Counted from the first letter of the stretch, positions 1 through 7,020 are shown. The stretch: DNA of 8,808 bases from Prevotella sp. UBA2739 (GCA_002353525.1 DEJV01000053.1:1773-10580), one strand, 5' to 3'. The notes: generated by a model from the letters alone, not told the origin. Program-made: numbers and translations.

Positions 1-32
1 GTGCTCAATGGCCTTTCAGGCCGCTACAGCAC
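1..32. other. Imperfect two-part hairpin at the left edge
   Basis: An inner stem GGCCT/AGGCC (10-14 with 18-22, loop TTC) sits inside an outer stem GTGCT/AGCAC (1-5 with 28-32), with an unpaired internal loop between them. The element touches the window edge and may extend beyond it. It resembles the short GC-rich palindromes (REP-like units) that recur between genes in Bacteroidetes, but one copy cannot show that. The rest of 33-190 is AT-rich and holds no gene I can see. All three minus frames hit stops by base 26, and all three plus frames have stops by base 83. Confidence 0.35.
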
Positions 33-190
33 TGTGATTCCAATCTATACGAAACTAATACATTTTTAATAATCCAAAGATGATGGCCATCAAATAGAAT
101 CAGACCCTACATTCATCAATGAATATCCTCAATTTTCCATCCACATCCATTGTCTATCGGACATAGATCAACTAACCCCCTTCAACCTTC

Positions 191-279
191 AACGATAACG
201 TTAACGATAACGATAACTGCCTAGCGGACAACGACTCAAGCCGGCAGGCCTAGTTAACGTTACCGTTAACGTTATCGTT
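191..279. repeat. Large inverted repeat of CGWTAA hexamers behind fcl
   Basis: Left arm 191-218 and right arm 252-279 are reverse complements at 26 of 28 positions. Each arm is itself a run of 6-bp units CGATAA/CGTTAA (one CGTTAC). The pairing can extend by four more base pairs (219-222 with 246-249) past a 2-base bulge, leaving a loop of about 23 bases. The right arm ends one base short of the fcl stop codon at 281-283, so in the minus-strand transcript the hairpin would begin immediately after the stop. It is AT-rich and is not followed by a T-run, so it is not a textbook intrinsic terminator. It could still protect or end the fucose transcript, or be a repeat array that inverted. Confidence 0.8.
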
Positions 280-280
280 C

Positions 281-1441
281 CTACGCACAATACCACTCGA
301 ACAAACGGCGTACACCCTCTTCGATCTCTATCTTGTGGGTCCAGCCGAGTGAGTGGAGTTTTGACACGTCGATGAGCTTGCGTGGGGTGCCGTCGGGTTT
401 CGTGGCGTCGAACTCAACCACACCCTCAAAGCCTACGGTATGCACCACAAGCTCGGAGAGCTGACGGATGGTGAGTTCCTTACCCGTGCCCACATTGATG
501 TGGCAGTTGCGTATCTCGCCGAGGGCGGGTATGGCTCCTCCCCTGCCTACGCTGGCATTGCGGTCGACGCTGCCATCGGTGGAGGCACCATAATGCACCG
601 ACGAGTATTTCTCGATGCCAATGATGTCGCTGAAGTCTACGTTCAACAGCACATGCACGCTGGCGTCGGCCATGTCCTCGCTCCACAAGAACTCACGCAG
701 CGGTGTGCCGGTGCCCCACAGCACCACGCGGTTGTCGTAGATGCCATATTTGGCCAATACTGCAAGCAATTCCTCCTTACTGTTAGCGCCACTGACACCC
801 TCAACAGGCCGCTTGTCCACATCGTGACGGATGGCCTCCCAGTTGCCGTCGTGCAACAGCTTGGCCAGATACACCTTACGAATCATGGCGGGCAGGACAT
901 GAGAGTTCTCGAGATGGAAATTGTCGTTTGGCCCATACAGGTTGGTGGGCATCACGGCAATATAGTTGGTGCCGTACTGCAGGTTATAGCTCTCGCACAT
1001 CTTCAGTCCGGCAATCTTGGCAATGGCATACTCTTCGTTGGTATACTCGAGCGGCGACGTGAGCAGCGCATCCTCGCGCATGGGCTGCGGCGCATTCTTC
1101 GGATAAATGCAGGTGGAGCCCAGGAACAACAGTTTCTTCACGCCGTGGGCATAGGCCTCGCTGATGACGTTGCACTGAATCTTCATGTTCATCATGATGA
1201 AGTCGGCCCGATAGAGCGAGTTGGCCATGATACCTCCGACGAAAGCGGCTGCCAGCACAACGGCTTCGGGGCGCTCTTCGTCGAAGAAGCGGCGTACGGC
1301 CACCTGGTCGGTAAGGTCAAGTTCCTTATGGGTTCTGCCCACAAGGTTGTGATAGCCTCTGGCCTTGAGGTTATTCCAAATAGCGGAACCCACAAGCCCG
1401 TGGTGTCCCGCTACATATATCTTACTGTTCTTGCTGATCAT
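281..1441 (-). CDS. fcl: GDP-L-fucose synthase (GDP-4-keto-6-deoxymannose epimerase/reductase)
   Basis: 386 residues. By family, this cytoplasmic NADPH-dependent short-chain dehydrogenase epimerises and reduces GDP-4-keto-6-deoxy-D-mannose to GDP-L-fucose, the last de novo step. Visible motifs are the Rossmann loop GHHGLVG (12-18), catalytic Ser109 in LGSTCIYP, Cys111, the Tyr138-x3-Lys142 pair in EYAIAK, and His181 in NSHVLPA, matching the catalytic Ser/Cys/Tyr/Lys/His set of the E. coli enzyme. It is longer than the E. coli enzyme (321) because of two insertions, about 196-237 and about 278-309. The first I remember from Bacteroides homologues. The ATG at 1441 shares its A with the gmd stop (TGATG), implying translational coupling. 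The frame stays open upstream to 1807, but that part lies inside gmd and encodes an Arg/His-rich non-family sequence, so the longer start is rejected. Confidence 0.96.
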   Translation of the reverse strand: MISKNSKIYVAGHHGLVGSAIWNNLKARGYHNLVGRTHKELDLTDQVAVRRFFDEERPEAVVLAAAFVGGIMANSLYRADFIMMNMKIQCNVISEAYAHGVKKLLFLGSTCIYPKNAPQPMREDALLTSPLEYTNEEYAIAKIAGLKMCESYNLQYGTNYIAVMPTNLYGPNDNFHLENSHVLPAMIRKVYLAKLLHDGNWEAIRHDVDKRPVEGVSGANSKEELLAVLAKYGIYDNRVVLWGTGTPLREFLWSEDMADASVHVLLNVDFSDIIGIEKYSSVHYGASTDGSVDRNASVGRGGAIPALGEIRNCHINVGTGKELTIRQLSELVVHTVGFEGVVEFDATKPDGTPRKLIDVSKLHSLGWTHKIEIEEGVRRLFEWYCA

Positions 1442-2526
1442 CAGTCGGTGATTTGTGCTTTCAGGTACAACTTTTTTACGAACCGCATGTCGTGGTCGAT
1501 CATGATTTTGACCAGTTGCTCGAAGGTGGTCTTGCGTGGGTTCCATCCCAACACGCGCTTTGCCTTGCTGGGATCGCCCAACAACTGGTCTACCTCGGCA
1601 GGACGGAAGTACTTCGGGTCGACCTCGACGAGCACACGGCCTGTCTTCTTGTCGATGCCCTTCTCGTCGACGCCCTCGCCAGTCCACTCCAGTTCGATGC
1701 CCACATGGTGGAAGGCCTGTGTGGCAAACTCGCGTACGGTGTGATACTCGCCCGTGGCAATGACAAAGTCGTCGGGCTGCTGCTGTTGGAGGATGAGCCA
1801 CATGCACTCGATATAGTCTTTGGCGTAACCCCAGTCGCGCAGACTGTTCAGGTTGCCCAGATAGAGCTTGTCCTGAAATCCCTGTGCGATGCGGGCAGCC
1901 GCCAGCGTAATCTTACGGGTGACGAAGGTCTCGCCACGACGCTCGCTCTCGTGGTTGAACAAGATGCCATTGCAACAGAACATGCCGTAAGCCTCACGAT
2001 AGTTCTTCATATACCAAAAGCCGGCCAGCTTAGCCACGGCGTAAGGACTGCGGGGATAGAACGGTGTGGTCTCGCTTTGCGGCACCTCCTGCACCTTACC
2101 ATACAGCTCGGACGTAGATGCCTGATAGATGCGGCAGCTCTTCTCGAGTCCGCACATGCGAACAGCCTCGAGCAAACGGAGCACACCCACCGCATCGGTG
2201 TCGGCTGTATACTCGGGCACATCGAACGACACCTTGACATGGCTTTGTGCAGCCAGGTTGTAGATTTCGGTGGGCTTCACCTCGCTGATGATGCGAATGA
2301 GCGACGACGAGTCGGTCATGTCGGCCCAGTGTAGGTTCACCAGTCGTGCCTTCTTCATGTCTCTCACCCACTCGTCGAGATACAGATGCTCGATGCGACC
2401 TGTATTGAACGACGAACTGCGACGCAGCAATCCGTGCACCTCATATCCTTTCTCAATCAGGAACTCGGCCAGATAACTTCCGTCCTGACCTGTGATACCT
2501 GTTATTAATGCTATATTCTTATTCAT
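1441..2526 (-). CDS. gmd: GDP-mannose 4,6-dehydratase
   Basis: 361 residues, close to the usual family length. By family, it converts GDP-D-mannose to GDP-4-keto-6-deoxy-D-mannose with tightly bound NADP, the committed step to GDP-L-fucose, in the cytoplasm. The sequence shows the nucleotide loop TGITGQDGSYL (9-19), the RRSSSFNTGRI segment (35-45), the catalytic stretch YQASTSELYG with Thr138 and Glu140, the Tyr162-x3-Lys166 pair in PYAVAK, NHESERRGETFVTRKI (191-206), and the RDWGYAKDY (230-238) and DPKYFRPAEVDQLLGDP (303-319) signatures. It follows manC after a 118-base gap filled mostly by a 7-bp repeat, and it overlaps fcl by one base. No Shine-Dalgarno sequence precedes the ATG, which follows AT-rich sequence. 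No promoter match was seen in the gap, so it is probably co-transcribed from the manC promoter. Confidence 0.97.
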   Translation of the reverse strand: MNKNIALITGITGQDGSYLAEFLIEKGYEVHGLLRRSSSFNTGRIEHLYLDEWVRDMKKARLVNLHWADMTDSSSLIRIISEVKPTEIYNLAAQSHVKVSFDVPEYTADTDAVGVLRLLEAVRMCGLEKSCRIYQASTSELYGKVQEVPQSETTPFYPRSPYAVAKLAGFWYMKNYREAYGMFCCNGILFNHESERRGETFVTRKITLAAARIAQGFQDKLYLGNLNSLRDWGYAKDYIECMWLILQQQQPDDFVIATGEYHTVREFATQAFHHVGIELEWTGEGVDEKGIDKKTGRVLVEVDPKYFRPAEVDQLLGDPSKAKRVLGWNPRKTTFEQLVKIMIDHDMRFVKKLYLKAQITD

Positions 2527-2532
2527 AATTCT

Positions 2533-2602
2533 TTATAATTCATAATTCATAATGCATAATTCATAATGCACAATTTACAATGCATAATTCATAATGCATA
2601 AT
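2533..2602. repeat. 7-bp tandem repeat between manC and gmd
   Basis: Read on the minus strand, 70 bases split exactly into ten 7-base units with consensus ATTATGM. In order they are ATTATGC, ATTATGA, ATTATGC, ATTGTAA, ATTGTGC, ATTATGA, ATTATGC, ATTATGA, ATTATGA, ATTATAA. The array ends 6 bases before the gmd start codon, so it would form most of any leader immediately upstream of gmd. No TAnnTTTG promoter element lies in the gap. Copy-number change here would alter the manC to gmd spacing in 7-base steps without touching either protein. Confidence 0.85.
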
Positions 2603-2644
2603 ATTTACGAATACTGCCCTTAAGGTAATCATACCTCTCAGTTA

Positions 2645-3721
2645 TCAGTTAGCCTTGTCAGACTCTGCCAGTTGAGCGATGCGCTGTTCTTCAGAGAGTT
2701 TGCAAATGAGCAGCATGTTGTCTTTCTCGGCCACGATAAAGCCTTCGAGACCTTGTATCACCACGCGCTTCTCTTCGGTGGTGTGCACAATGCAGTTGTG
2801 CGAATCGTACAACGACACATTGCTGCCGATGACACTGTTGCCATAGAGGTCGTGGTTGGTCTGCATGCGCAGGCTGCCCCACGTGCCCAAGTCACTCCAA
2901 CCGAAATCGGCCGGACAAACGAAAATCTCTTCGGCCTTCTCCATGATGGCATAGTCGACACTGATACTCTCACACTCAGGGAACCACTTGTTGATAGCTT
3001 CCTGCTCTTGTGGTGTACCATATACAGCATTGAGGTTCTCGAAGATTTTGCTCATGCGCGGCTGGTAGATGCGGAAGGCATTGACAATGGTGCTGACATT
3101 CCAGATGAAGATGCCCGCATTCCAGAAGTAGTTTTTCTGCTGCAGGTATTTCAATGCTACGGGCAGGTCGGGTTTCTCGCGGAATGAGTCTACACGGAAG
3201 ATCTCCTTGTTGCGCGGACTGCTGGCCGAGAGGTCGGCCTGTATATATCCGTAGCCTACTTCGGGGCGCGTGGGTTTCATGCCCAACGTCACCACGGCAT
3301 CCGACTGGGCGGTAAATGCCAGACACTGTGTGATGACACGACGAAACTCTTCGTTGTTCATCACCACATGGTCGCTCGGGGTCACCACAATGTTGGCCTT
3401 GGGATCTTGACTCTTAATGCGCCAGCTGACATAGGCAATGCAGGGAGCGGTGTTTCGGCGGCAGGGCTCGCAAAGCACATTCCCTGCAGGCACCTCGGGC
3501 AGTTGCGCTCTCACCGTGTCGGCATAACGCTGGTTGGTCACCACCCACACATTCTTCGGTTCGCAGATGCCTGCAAAGCGGTCGTACGTCAGTTGCAACA
3601 GCGACCTGCCCACACCCAGCACGTCGATGAACTGCTTCGGAAGGTCTACTGTACTCATTGGCCAGAAGCGGCTACCCACACCGCCTGCCATAATCACTAG
3701 ATGCTGATTGATCTGTGCCAT
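2645..3721 (-). CDS. manC: Mannose-1-phosphate guanylyltransferase (GDP-mannose pyrophosphorylase)
   Basis: 358 residues. By family, it makes GDP-mannose from mannose-1-phosphate and GTP in the cytoplasm. Motifs are the nucleotide-binding GGVGSRFWPMS (13-23) and PKQF (28-31), PSDH (115-118), EVGYGYI (154-160), FREKP (180-184), NAGIFIW (201-207), SVDYAIMEKA (254-263) and DFGWSDLGTW (272-281). It ends about where the transferase domain ends, so it lacks the C-terminal phosphomannose isomerase domain of the roughly 480-residue ManC/AlgA type and should be monofunctional. The frame stays open upstream to a TTG at 3751, but that TTG lies inside the promoter's -7 box. The ATG at 3721 begins MAQINQ just before the first beta strand and is preferred. 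It heads the manC-gmd-fcl set. The symbol is by function; manC and cpsB name the same activity. Confidence 0.95.
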   Translation of the reverse strand: MAQINQHLVIMAGGVGSRFWPMSTVDLPKQFIDVLGVGRSLLQLTYDRFAGICEPKNVWVVTNQRYADTVRAQLPEVPAGNVLCEPCRRNTAPCIAYVSWRIKSQDPKANIVVTPSDHVVMNNEEFRRVITQCLAFTAQSDAVVTLGMKPTRPEVGYGYIQADLSASSPRNKEIFRVDSFREKPDLPVALKYLQQKNYFWNAGIFIWNVSTIVNAFRIYQPRMSKIFENLNAVYGTPQEQEAINKWFPECESISVDYAIMEKAEEIFVCPADFGWSDLGTWGSLRMQTNHDLYGNSVIGSNVSLYDSHNCIVHTTEEKRVVIQGLEGFIVAEKDNMLLICKLSEEQRIAQLAESDKAN

Positions 3722-3748
3722 AGCTTTGTTGTTTTTCTGTTTAAAATG

Positions 3749-3779
3749 CAAAGTTAATCATTATTTTCCATAATACAAA
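3749..3779 (-). promoter_or_regulatory. Bacteroidetes-type promoter for manC-gmd-fcl
   Basis: On the minus strand TTTG (3776-3779) is followed by exactly 19 bases and then TAACTTTG (3749-3756). This matches the published Bacteroides housekeeping promoter pattern TTTG-N19-TAnnTTTG at every fixed position. The transcript should start near 3742-3745, giving a leader of about 20 bases before the manC ATG at 3721. The leader has no Shine-Dalgarno sequence. The remainder of the gap to comEC (3780-3839) shows no hairpin terminator that I can recognise, so read-through from comEC into this set is possible. Confidence 0.85.
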
Positions 3780-3839
3780 GGAAACGAAGAAAAATTCATT
3801 TTCGGCAAGTAACGAGCAGTGGTTGGGAGGAAAGATGCC

Positions 3840-5366
3840 TCACGCTTTCTTGCGCTTCCACAAAAAGATGACGAGAAAGACCACCAGCGCTTCAATCACA
3901 TAGGCAAGCAACACCTGTGCCCCATTCAGATGGACGTTGTCGATGCAGGCGCCAGGCCACGAGGCGATGACCGAAAGCGAACGGTTGAGAATGGCAGTGG
4001 TGGCCACCAGTAACTGTGACAGCAACACCGAGAAGGAGGGGAATGGAAGCAGAAGGGAAAGGAAGAGTACGACTGCCATATAGATCATGATGGTGGCCAA
4101 GGGGATGACCACGAAACTGCTGACCAGACCATAACAGGCTATGCGGCCAAAGTAGTAGGCCACCAACGGCATGGTGCCCAGCTGTGCGGCCAACGAGACA
4201 CAAGCCATGGACCATAGTCCCTGCCACCACCGACGGGAAGGAAGCGCATGGCTGGAGGACTGCAACAACACCAGACAGACGATGAGGATGGAGAATACGG
4301 AGAGGAAAGAGAGTTGGAAACCCACATCGAAGAGATTGAGCGGGTTGGCCACCAGCATGATGATGGCGGTCAGCGACAAGGTGTTGAGCGACATATGGTC
4401 ACGATGAATCATCGACATCACACCATAGACGGTAATCATGATAGCCGCACGCACCACACTGGCCGGCATGCCTACCATCACCACATACGCCCAGATGGCG
4501 GTAAGGAGCACGGTCTCACGAAACATGCGACGGTGACGGGTACCTGTGAGAAACGAGAAGATGGCATAGATAATTCCCAGGTGCATACCACTCAAGGCGA
4601 GCACATGGCTCGATCCGGTAACGGCGTAAACATCGCGTGTCATTTGCGTCAGCATTGACTTATCTCCCAGCGTCATTGCCATAGCAACAGCCAGCTCCTG
4701 TCCATCGACACCGACAGCACGAATCTTGTCGACAAGTTGCTGGCGGAACTTCAGCATCGACAGCTTGGCACGAAGAAAAATTGAAACGCGGGAGAGGTCA
4801 ACAACGGCTTTACGCCAGTTGTTCCAATAAATGAATGTCGTTGCAGTAAACCCATGACTCTTCAGGAAGAGCGGATAGTCGAAATTGGAAGGAGTGAAGT
4901 TTACAGGTGCTTCCATCACTGAGACAGCCGTGATACCGTCACCCACATGAAGGCGCTGATAGTTGTTGTCGACCGTATCGCGGAGAATGGAAGCTTTGAC
5001 CCGATGCCCTTCCCACATGCCTGTAGTGACCAAGATGTCACAACGAATCACTTTGCCCCGCTGAACGGGTTCGCTGAGCAACACCGCCTGGTAGGTATGC
5101 TCATGCTCACTGAAGGGAGGTGTGTGCAGAGAAGTATTCTTGAGAGTAATCAGCGTACATCCCAAAAAGAGTGCAACCACCATGACACCCACGCCCTGCC
5201 AATAGATGAAGCGGCTCAAGAAAAATGACACCACGATAGCAGCTGCCAGAAGAGTCATGGGAAGCCATAAGGGAAAAGACACCGCATGGCCGATAAGAAT
5301 GCCGATGATCATGCTTGCGGCAATTCTTACCAAGGGATATAACTGCATTTTCTGGATAAGCTGCAT
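3840..5366 (-). CDS. comEC: ComEC/Rec2-type DNA-uptake channel protein lacking the metallo-beta-lactamase domain
   Basis: 508 residues, an integral membrane protein. By family, ComEC forms the inner-membrane channel that admits single-stranded DNA during transformation. N-terminal hydrophobic helices (about 12-75) precede a soluble segment (about 85-180, DUF4131-like), followed by the Competence domain: LAVAMAMTLGDKS (225-237), SSHVLALSGMHLGII (252-266), MPASVVRAAIM (300-310) and NPLNLFDVGFQLSFLSV (341-357). Helices continue to the C-terminal KRKKA. Full-length ComEC proteins of about 700 or more residues end in a metallo-beta-lactamase-like domain; here the frame stops right after the last helix, with no HxHxDH motif. 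Bases 3722-3839 after the stop hold the manC promoter and no room for a lost domain. The ATG at 5366 has no Shine-Dalgarno; a second ATG seven codons in (5348) is equally possible. The gene symbol reflects family, not proven competence. Confidence 0.88.
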   Translation of the reverse strand: MQLIQKMQLYPLVRIAASMIIGILIGHAVSFPLWLPMTLLAAAIVVSFFLSRFIYWQGVGVMVVALFLGCTLITLKNTSLHTPPFSEHEHTYQAVLLSEPVQRGKVIRCDILVTTGMWEGHRVKASILRDTVDNNYQRLHVGDGITAVSVMEAPVNFTPSNFDYPLFLKSHGFTATTFIYWNNWRKAVVDLSRVSIFLRAKLSMLKFRQQLVDKIRAVGVDGQELAVAMAMTLGDKSMLTQMTRDVYAVTGSSHVLALSGMHLGIIYAIFSFLTGTRHRRMFRETVLLTAIWAYVVMVGMPASVVRAAIMITVYGVMSMIHRDHMSLNTLSLTAIIMLVANPLNLFDVGFQLSFLSVFSILIVCLVLLQSSSHALPSRRWWQGLWSMACVSLAAQLGTMPLVAYYFGRIACYGLVSSFVVIPLATIMIYMAVVLFLSLLLPFPSFSVLLSQLLVATTAILNRSLSVIASWPGACIDNVHLNGAQVLLAYVIEALVVFLVIFLWKRKKA

Positions 5367-5387
5367 GATGGGGAGGGATGAATAAGA

Positions 5388-5486
5388 GGGATGCGAGGGA
5401 TGGGAGGGATACTAGGGATGTTAGGGATGCTATGGATACTATAGATACTATAGATGCTATGGATGCTATAGATGTTAGGAATGAAA
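5388..5486. repeat. 9-bp tandem repeat between nuoN and comEC
   Basis: Eleven 9-base units lie in perfect phase on the plus strand, consensus KRGATRYTA: GGGATGCGA, GGGATGGGA, GGGATACTA, GGGATGTTA, GGGATGCTA, TGGATACTA, TAGATACTA, TAGATGCTA, TGGATGCTA, TAGATGTTA and a degenerate GGAATGAAA. A further GGGAT lies out of phase at 5375-5379. Units change gradually from GGGAT near comEC to TAGAT/TGGAT near nuoN, as expected of slippage with drift. The array fills nearly all the DNA between the nuo terminator and the comEC start. No TTTG/TAnnTTTG promoter match is present in it on the minus strand. Confidence 0.9.
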
Positions 5487-5513
5487 AGGGACGGGTATTC
5501 CCCTACCCGTCCC
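5484..5513 (-). terminator. Intrinsic terminator after nuoN
   Basis: A perfect 10-bp inverted repeat (GGGACGGGTA at 5488-5497, TACCCGTCCC at 5504-5513) with a 6-base loop lies about 31 bases beyond the nuoN stop. Read on the minus strand, the hairpin is followed at once by TTTTC. This is a G+C-rich stem with a short T-run, correctly oriented to end the nuo transcript. On the plus strand it is followed by CTTC, so it points toward serving the minus-strand operon. Confidence 0.85.
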
Positions 5514-5544
5514 CTTCAATGATTTATAGATGTGTGCGCATGCA

Positions 5545-6999
5545 CTACATGGCTGCAAAAATCCAGTCGTAGATAAACGAGCAGACACCGAAGAGGACAA
5601 TACCCATGGTGCAAAGCGCCAGGGCGAGCTTGGTGTTGCTATCGCTCTTGAACTGCGGCAGCGGACTGTCGGAGCCCTTAATGTACATAGCCTTGACAAT
5701 GAGCAGATAGTAGTAGAGGCTCACTACGGTGTTGATCAAAGCAATAAACACCACGAAGTAAGCGGCAAACGAACCCTGCTTGGCAGCTGCCATGAACACA
5801 AAGAACTTTGAGAACATTCCAGCAAACGGTGGGATACCGGCCAATGAGAACAGCGCAAGTGTCATGAGGAACGACAGGCGCGGATTGGTACGGTAGAAAC
5901 CGTTGTAGGCATCGATATCGGTACGGCCACCATTGTGCTCCTCTACCACAGCAATGACAGAGAAGACAGCAAGGTTGGCTACGACATAGACGAGCGTATA
6001 GTACATGAGCGCGGTGACACCGAGTTCGTTGTTACCCACAACAGCCAACATGATATAGCCAGCCTGCGAGATAGAACTGAAAGCCATGAAGCGCTTCAGG
6101 TCGCTCTGACGGATGGCGAAGAGGTTGGCTACAGTGATGCTGAGCACAATGACGATATAGAGAAGCATCTCCCAATACTCGACCATGGGCTGGAACACCT
6201 TCATCAGGATGGCACAGAGCGTGAAAGCAGCAGCACCCTTCGAGATGACACTGAGATAACCAGTAACGGTGGTCGGCGCACCCTCGTAAGTGTCGGCTGT
6301 CCAGAAGTGGAACGGCACAAGCGAGATCTTAAAGCCCAGTCCGCTGAAGAAGAACACCAGTCCCATGATGGAAAGGGGCTTCACAGAGATGAGCTCTGCC
6401 ACATCAGCGAAATAAAGCGTACCGCAAGCGGCATAGATAAACGAGATGCCGAAGAGCATGACACCGCTGGAGAAGGTAGCCACAAGGATATACTTGGCGG
6501 CTCCCTCAGCACTCTTCTGACGATGGTCGAAGGCCACCAGACATGCCATGGGCACAGAGGCCATCTCAAGACCGAGGAAGAACATGAGGAAATGACCAGA
6601 AGACATCATCATGTTCATACCAAGGAGCGTAGAGACCACAAGCATGTAGAACTCACCTTCTTTATGACCATCCTGACCATTGACAGTACTGCCGGTAATC
6701 CAAGCACGCGACTGGATGAGCACAACGAGAGTGCCCAGACCAAGAATAATCTTCATGACATGGATGGCAGGTGTCGACACATACATGCCTCCAAAGGCGT
6801 CGGAAGGTGTCGAGATGAACGAAAGCACCACATAGGCAGCCATCAGGCAGACCACAAAGGGATTGAAAAGGTTGCGACGGGTGGGAACGCACTCGCCCGA
6901 CTGTACCTTACAAGAAATGAAATCCCAGAAGAACACTAGCAGAAGGATACCTGTGAGATAAACTTCCGGCAACATATTAAAAAACTGTCCGTAATTCAT
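5545..6999 (-). CDS. nuoN: NADH-quinone oxidoreductase subunit N
   Basis: 484 residues, about 14 membrane helices, a usual length for NuoN. By family, it is an antiporter-like subunit of the complex I membrane arm and sits between NuoM and the smaller membrane subunits. The charged residues of the ion path are all in place by comparison with E. coli NuoN: Glu145 in FLGLEMASVP, Lys224 in the broken helix GLGFKISLVPFHFW (221-233), Lys254 in SVISKGAA, and Lys398 in AGMFSKFFV (393-401). TADTYEGAP (234-242) and SSISQAGYIML (308-318) are further family signatures. It begins 21 bases after the nuoM stop and has a strong Shine-Dalgarno. It is the last gene of the operon, followed by a terminator. Confidence 0.96.
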   Translation of the reverse strand: MNYGQFFNMLPEVYLTGILLLVFFWDFISCKVQSGECVPTRRNLFNPFVVCLMAAYVVLSFISTPSDAFGGMYVSTPAIHVMKIILGLGTLVVLIQSRAWITGSTVNGQDGHKEGEFYMLVVSTLLGMNMMMSSGHFLMFFLGLEMASVPMACLVAFDHRQKSAEGAAKYILVATFSSGVMLFGISFIYAACGTLYFADVAELISVKPLSIMGLVFFFSGLGFKISLVPFHFWTADTYEGAPTTVTGYLSVISKGAAAFTLCAILMKVFQPMVEYWEMLLYIVIVLSITVANLFAIRQSDLKRFMAFSSISQAGYIMLAVVGNNELGVTALMYYTLVYVVANLAVFSVIAVVEEHNGGRTDIDAYNGFYRTNPRLSFLMTLALFSLAGIPPFAGMFSKFFVFMAAAKQGSFAAYFVVFIALINTVVSLYYYLLIVKAMYIKGSDSPLPQFKSDSNTKLALALCTMGIVLFGVCSFIYDWIFAAM

Positions 7000-7009
7000 T
7001 TTTACTTAG

Positions 7010-7018
7010 CCTCCTTCT
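7010..7018 (-). promoter_or_regulatory. Strong Shine-Dalgarno for nuoN
   Basis: AGAAGGAGG on the minus strand lies 10 bases before the nuoN ATG, inside the 21-base nuoM-nuoN gap. It matches the 16S anti-Shine-Dalgarno over AAGGAGG. None of the other five starts visible in the window (fcl, gmd, manC, comEC, nuoM) has a comparable site. Together with the ATG it fixes the nuoN start. Confidence 0.8.
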
Positions 7019-7020
7019 AT

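Noticed and set aside
1..60. Possible tRNA fragment at the left edge because of the nested stems and a GTGATTCCAATC-like stretch
   Set aside because: No cloverleaf can be drawn: there is no matching acceptor stem, anticodon arm or GTTCRA loop.
152..168. Small TCTAT/ATAGA stem in the left gap as a terminator
   Set aside because: The stem is only 5 bp and AT-rich, with no T-run in either direction.
440..1744. Plus-strand open frame of 434 codons opposite fcl and gmd
   Set aside because: It is antisense to two well-identified genes, has no recognisable motifs, and spans both of them; GC-rich codon bias explains such shadows. The same applies to the long plus-strand frames at 1453-2334, 2672-3187, 5935-6939 and 7810-8289.
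1442..1807. N-terminal extension of the fcl reading frame to 508 residues
   Set aside because: It lies wholly inside gmd in another frame, its translation is Arg/His/Pro-rich and unlike the family, and the Rossmann motif begins right after the ATG at 1441.
3722..3751. TTG start giving a 368-residue ManC
   Set aside because: The TTG is inside the promoter -7 box, and the ATG at 3721 fits the domain start.
5378..5572. Small plus-strand ORF with a three-residue repeat (RDA/MDT/IDA type)
   Set aside because: The periodicity is a by-product of the 9-bp DNA repeat being a multiple of three. It runs through the nuo terminator and into the antisense of nuoN, with no start signals.
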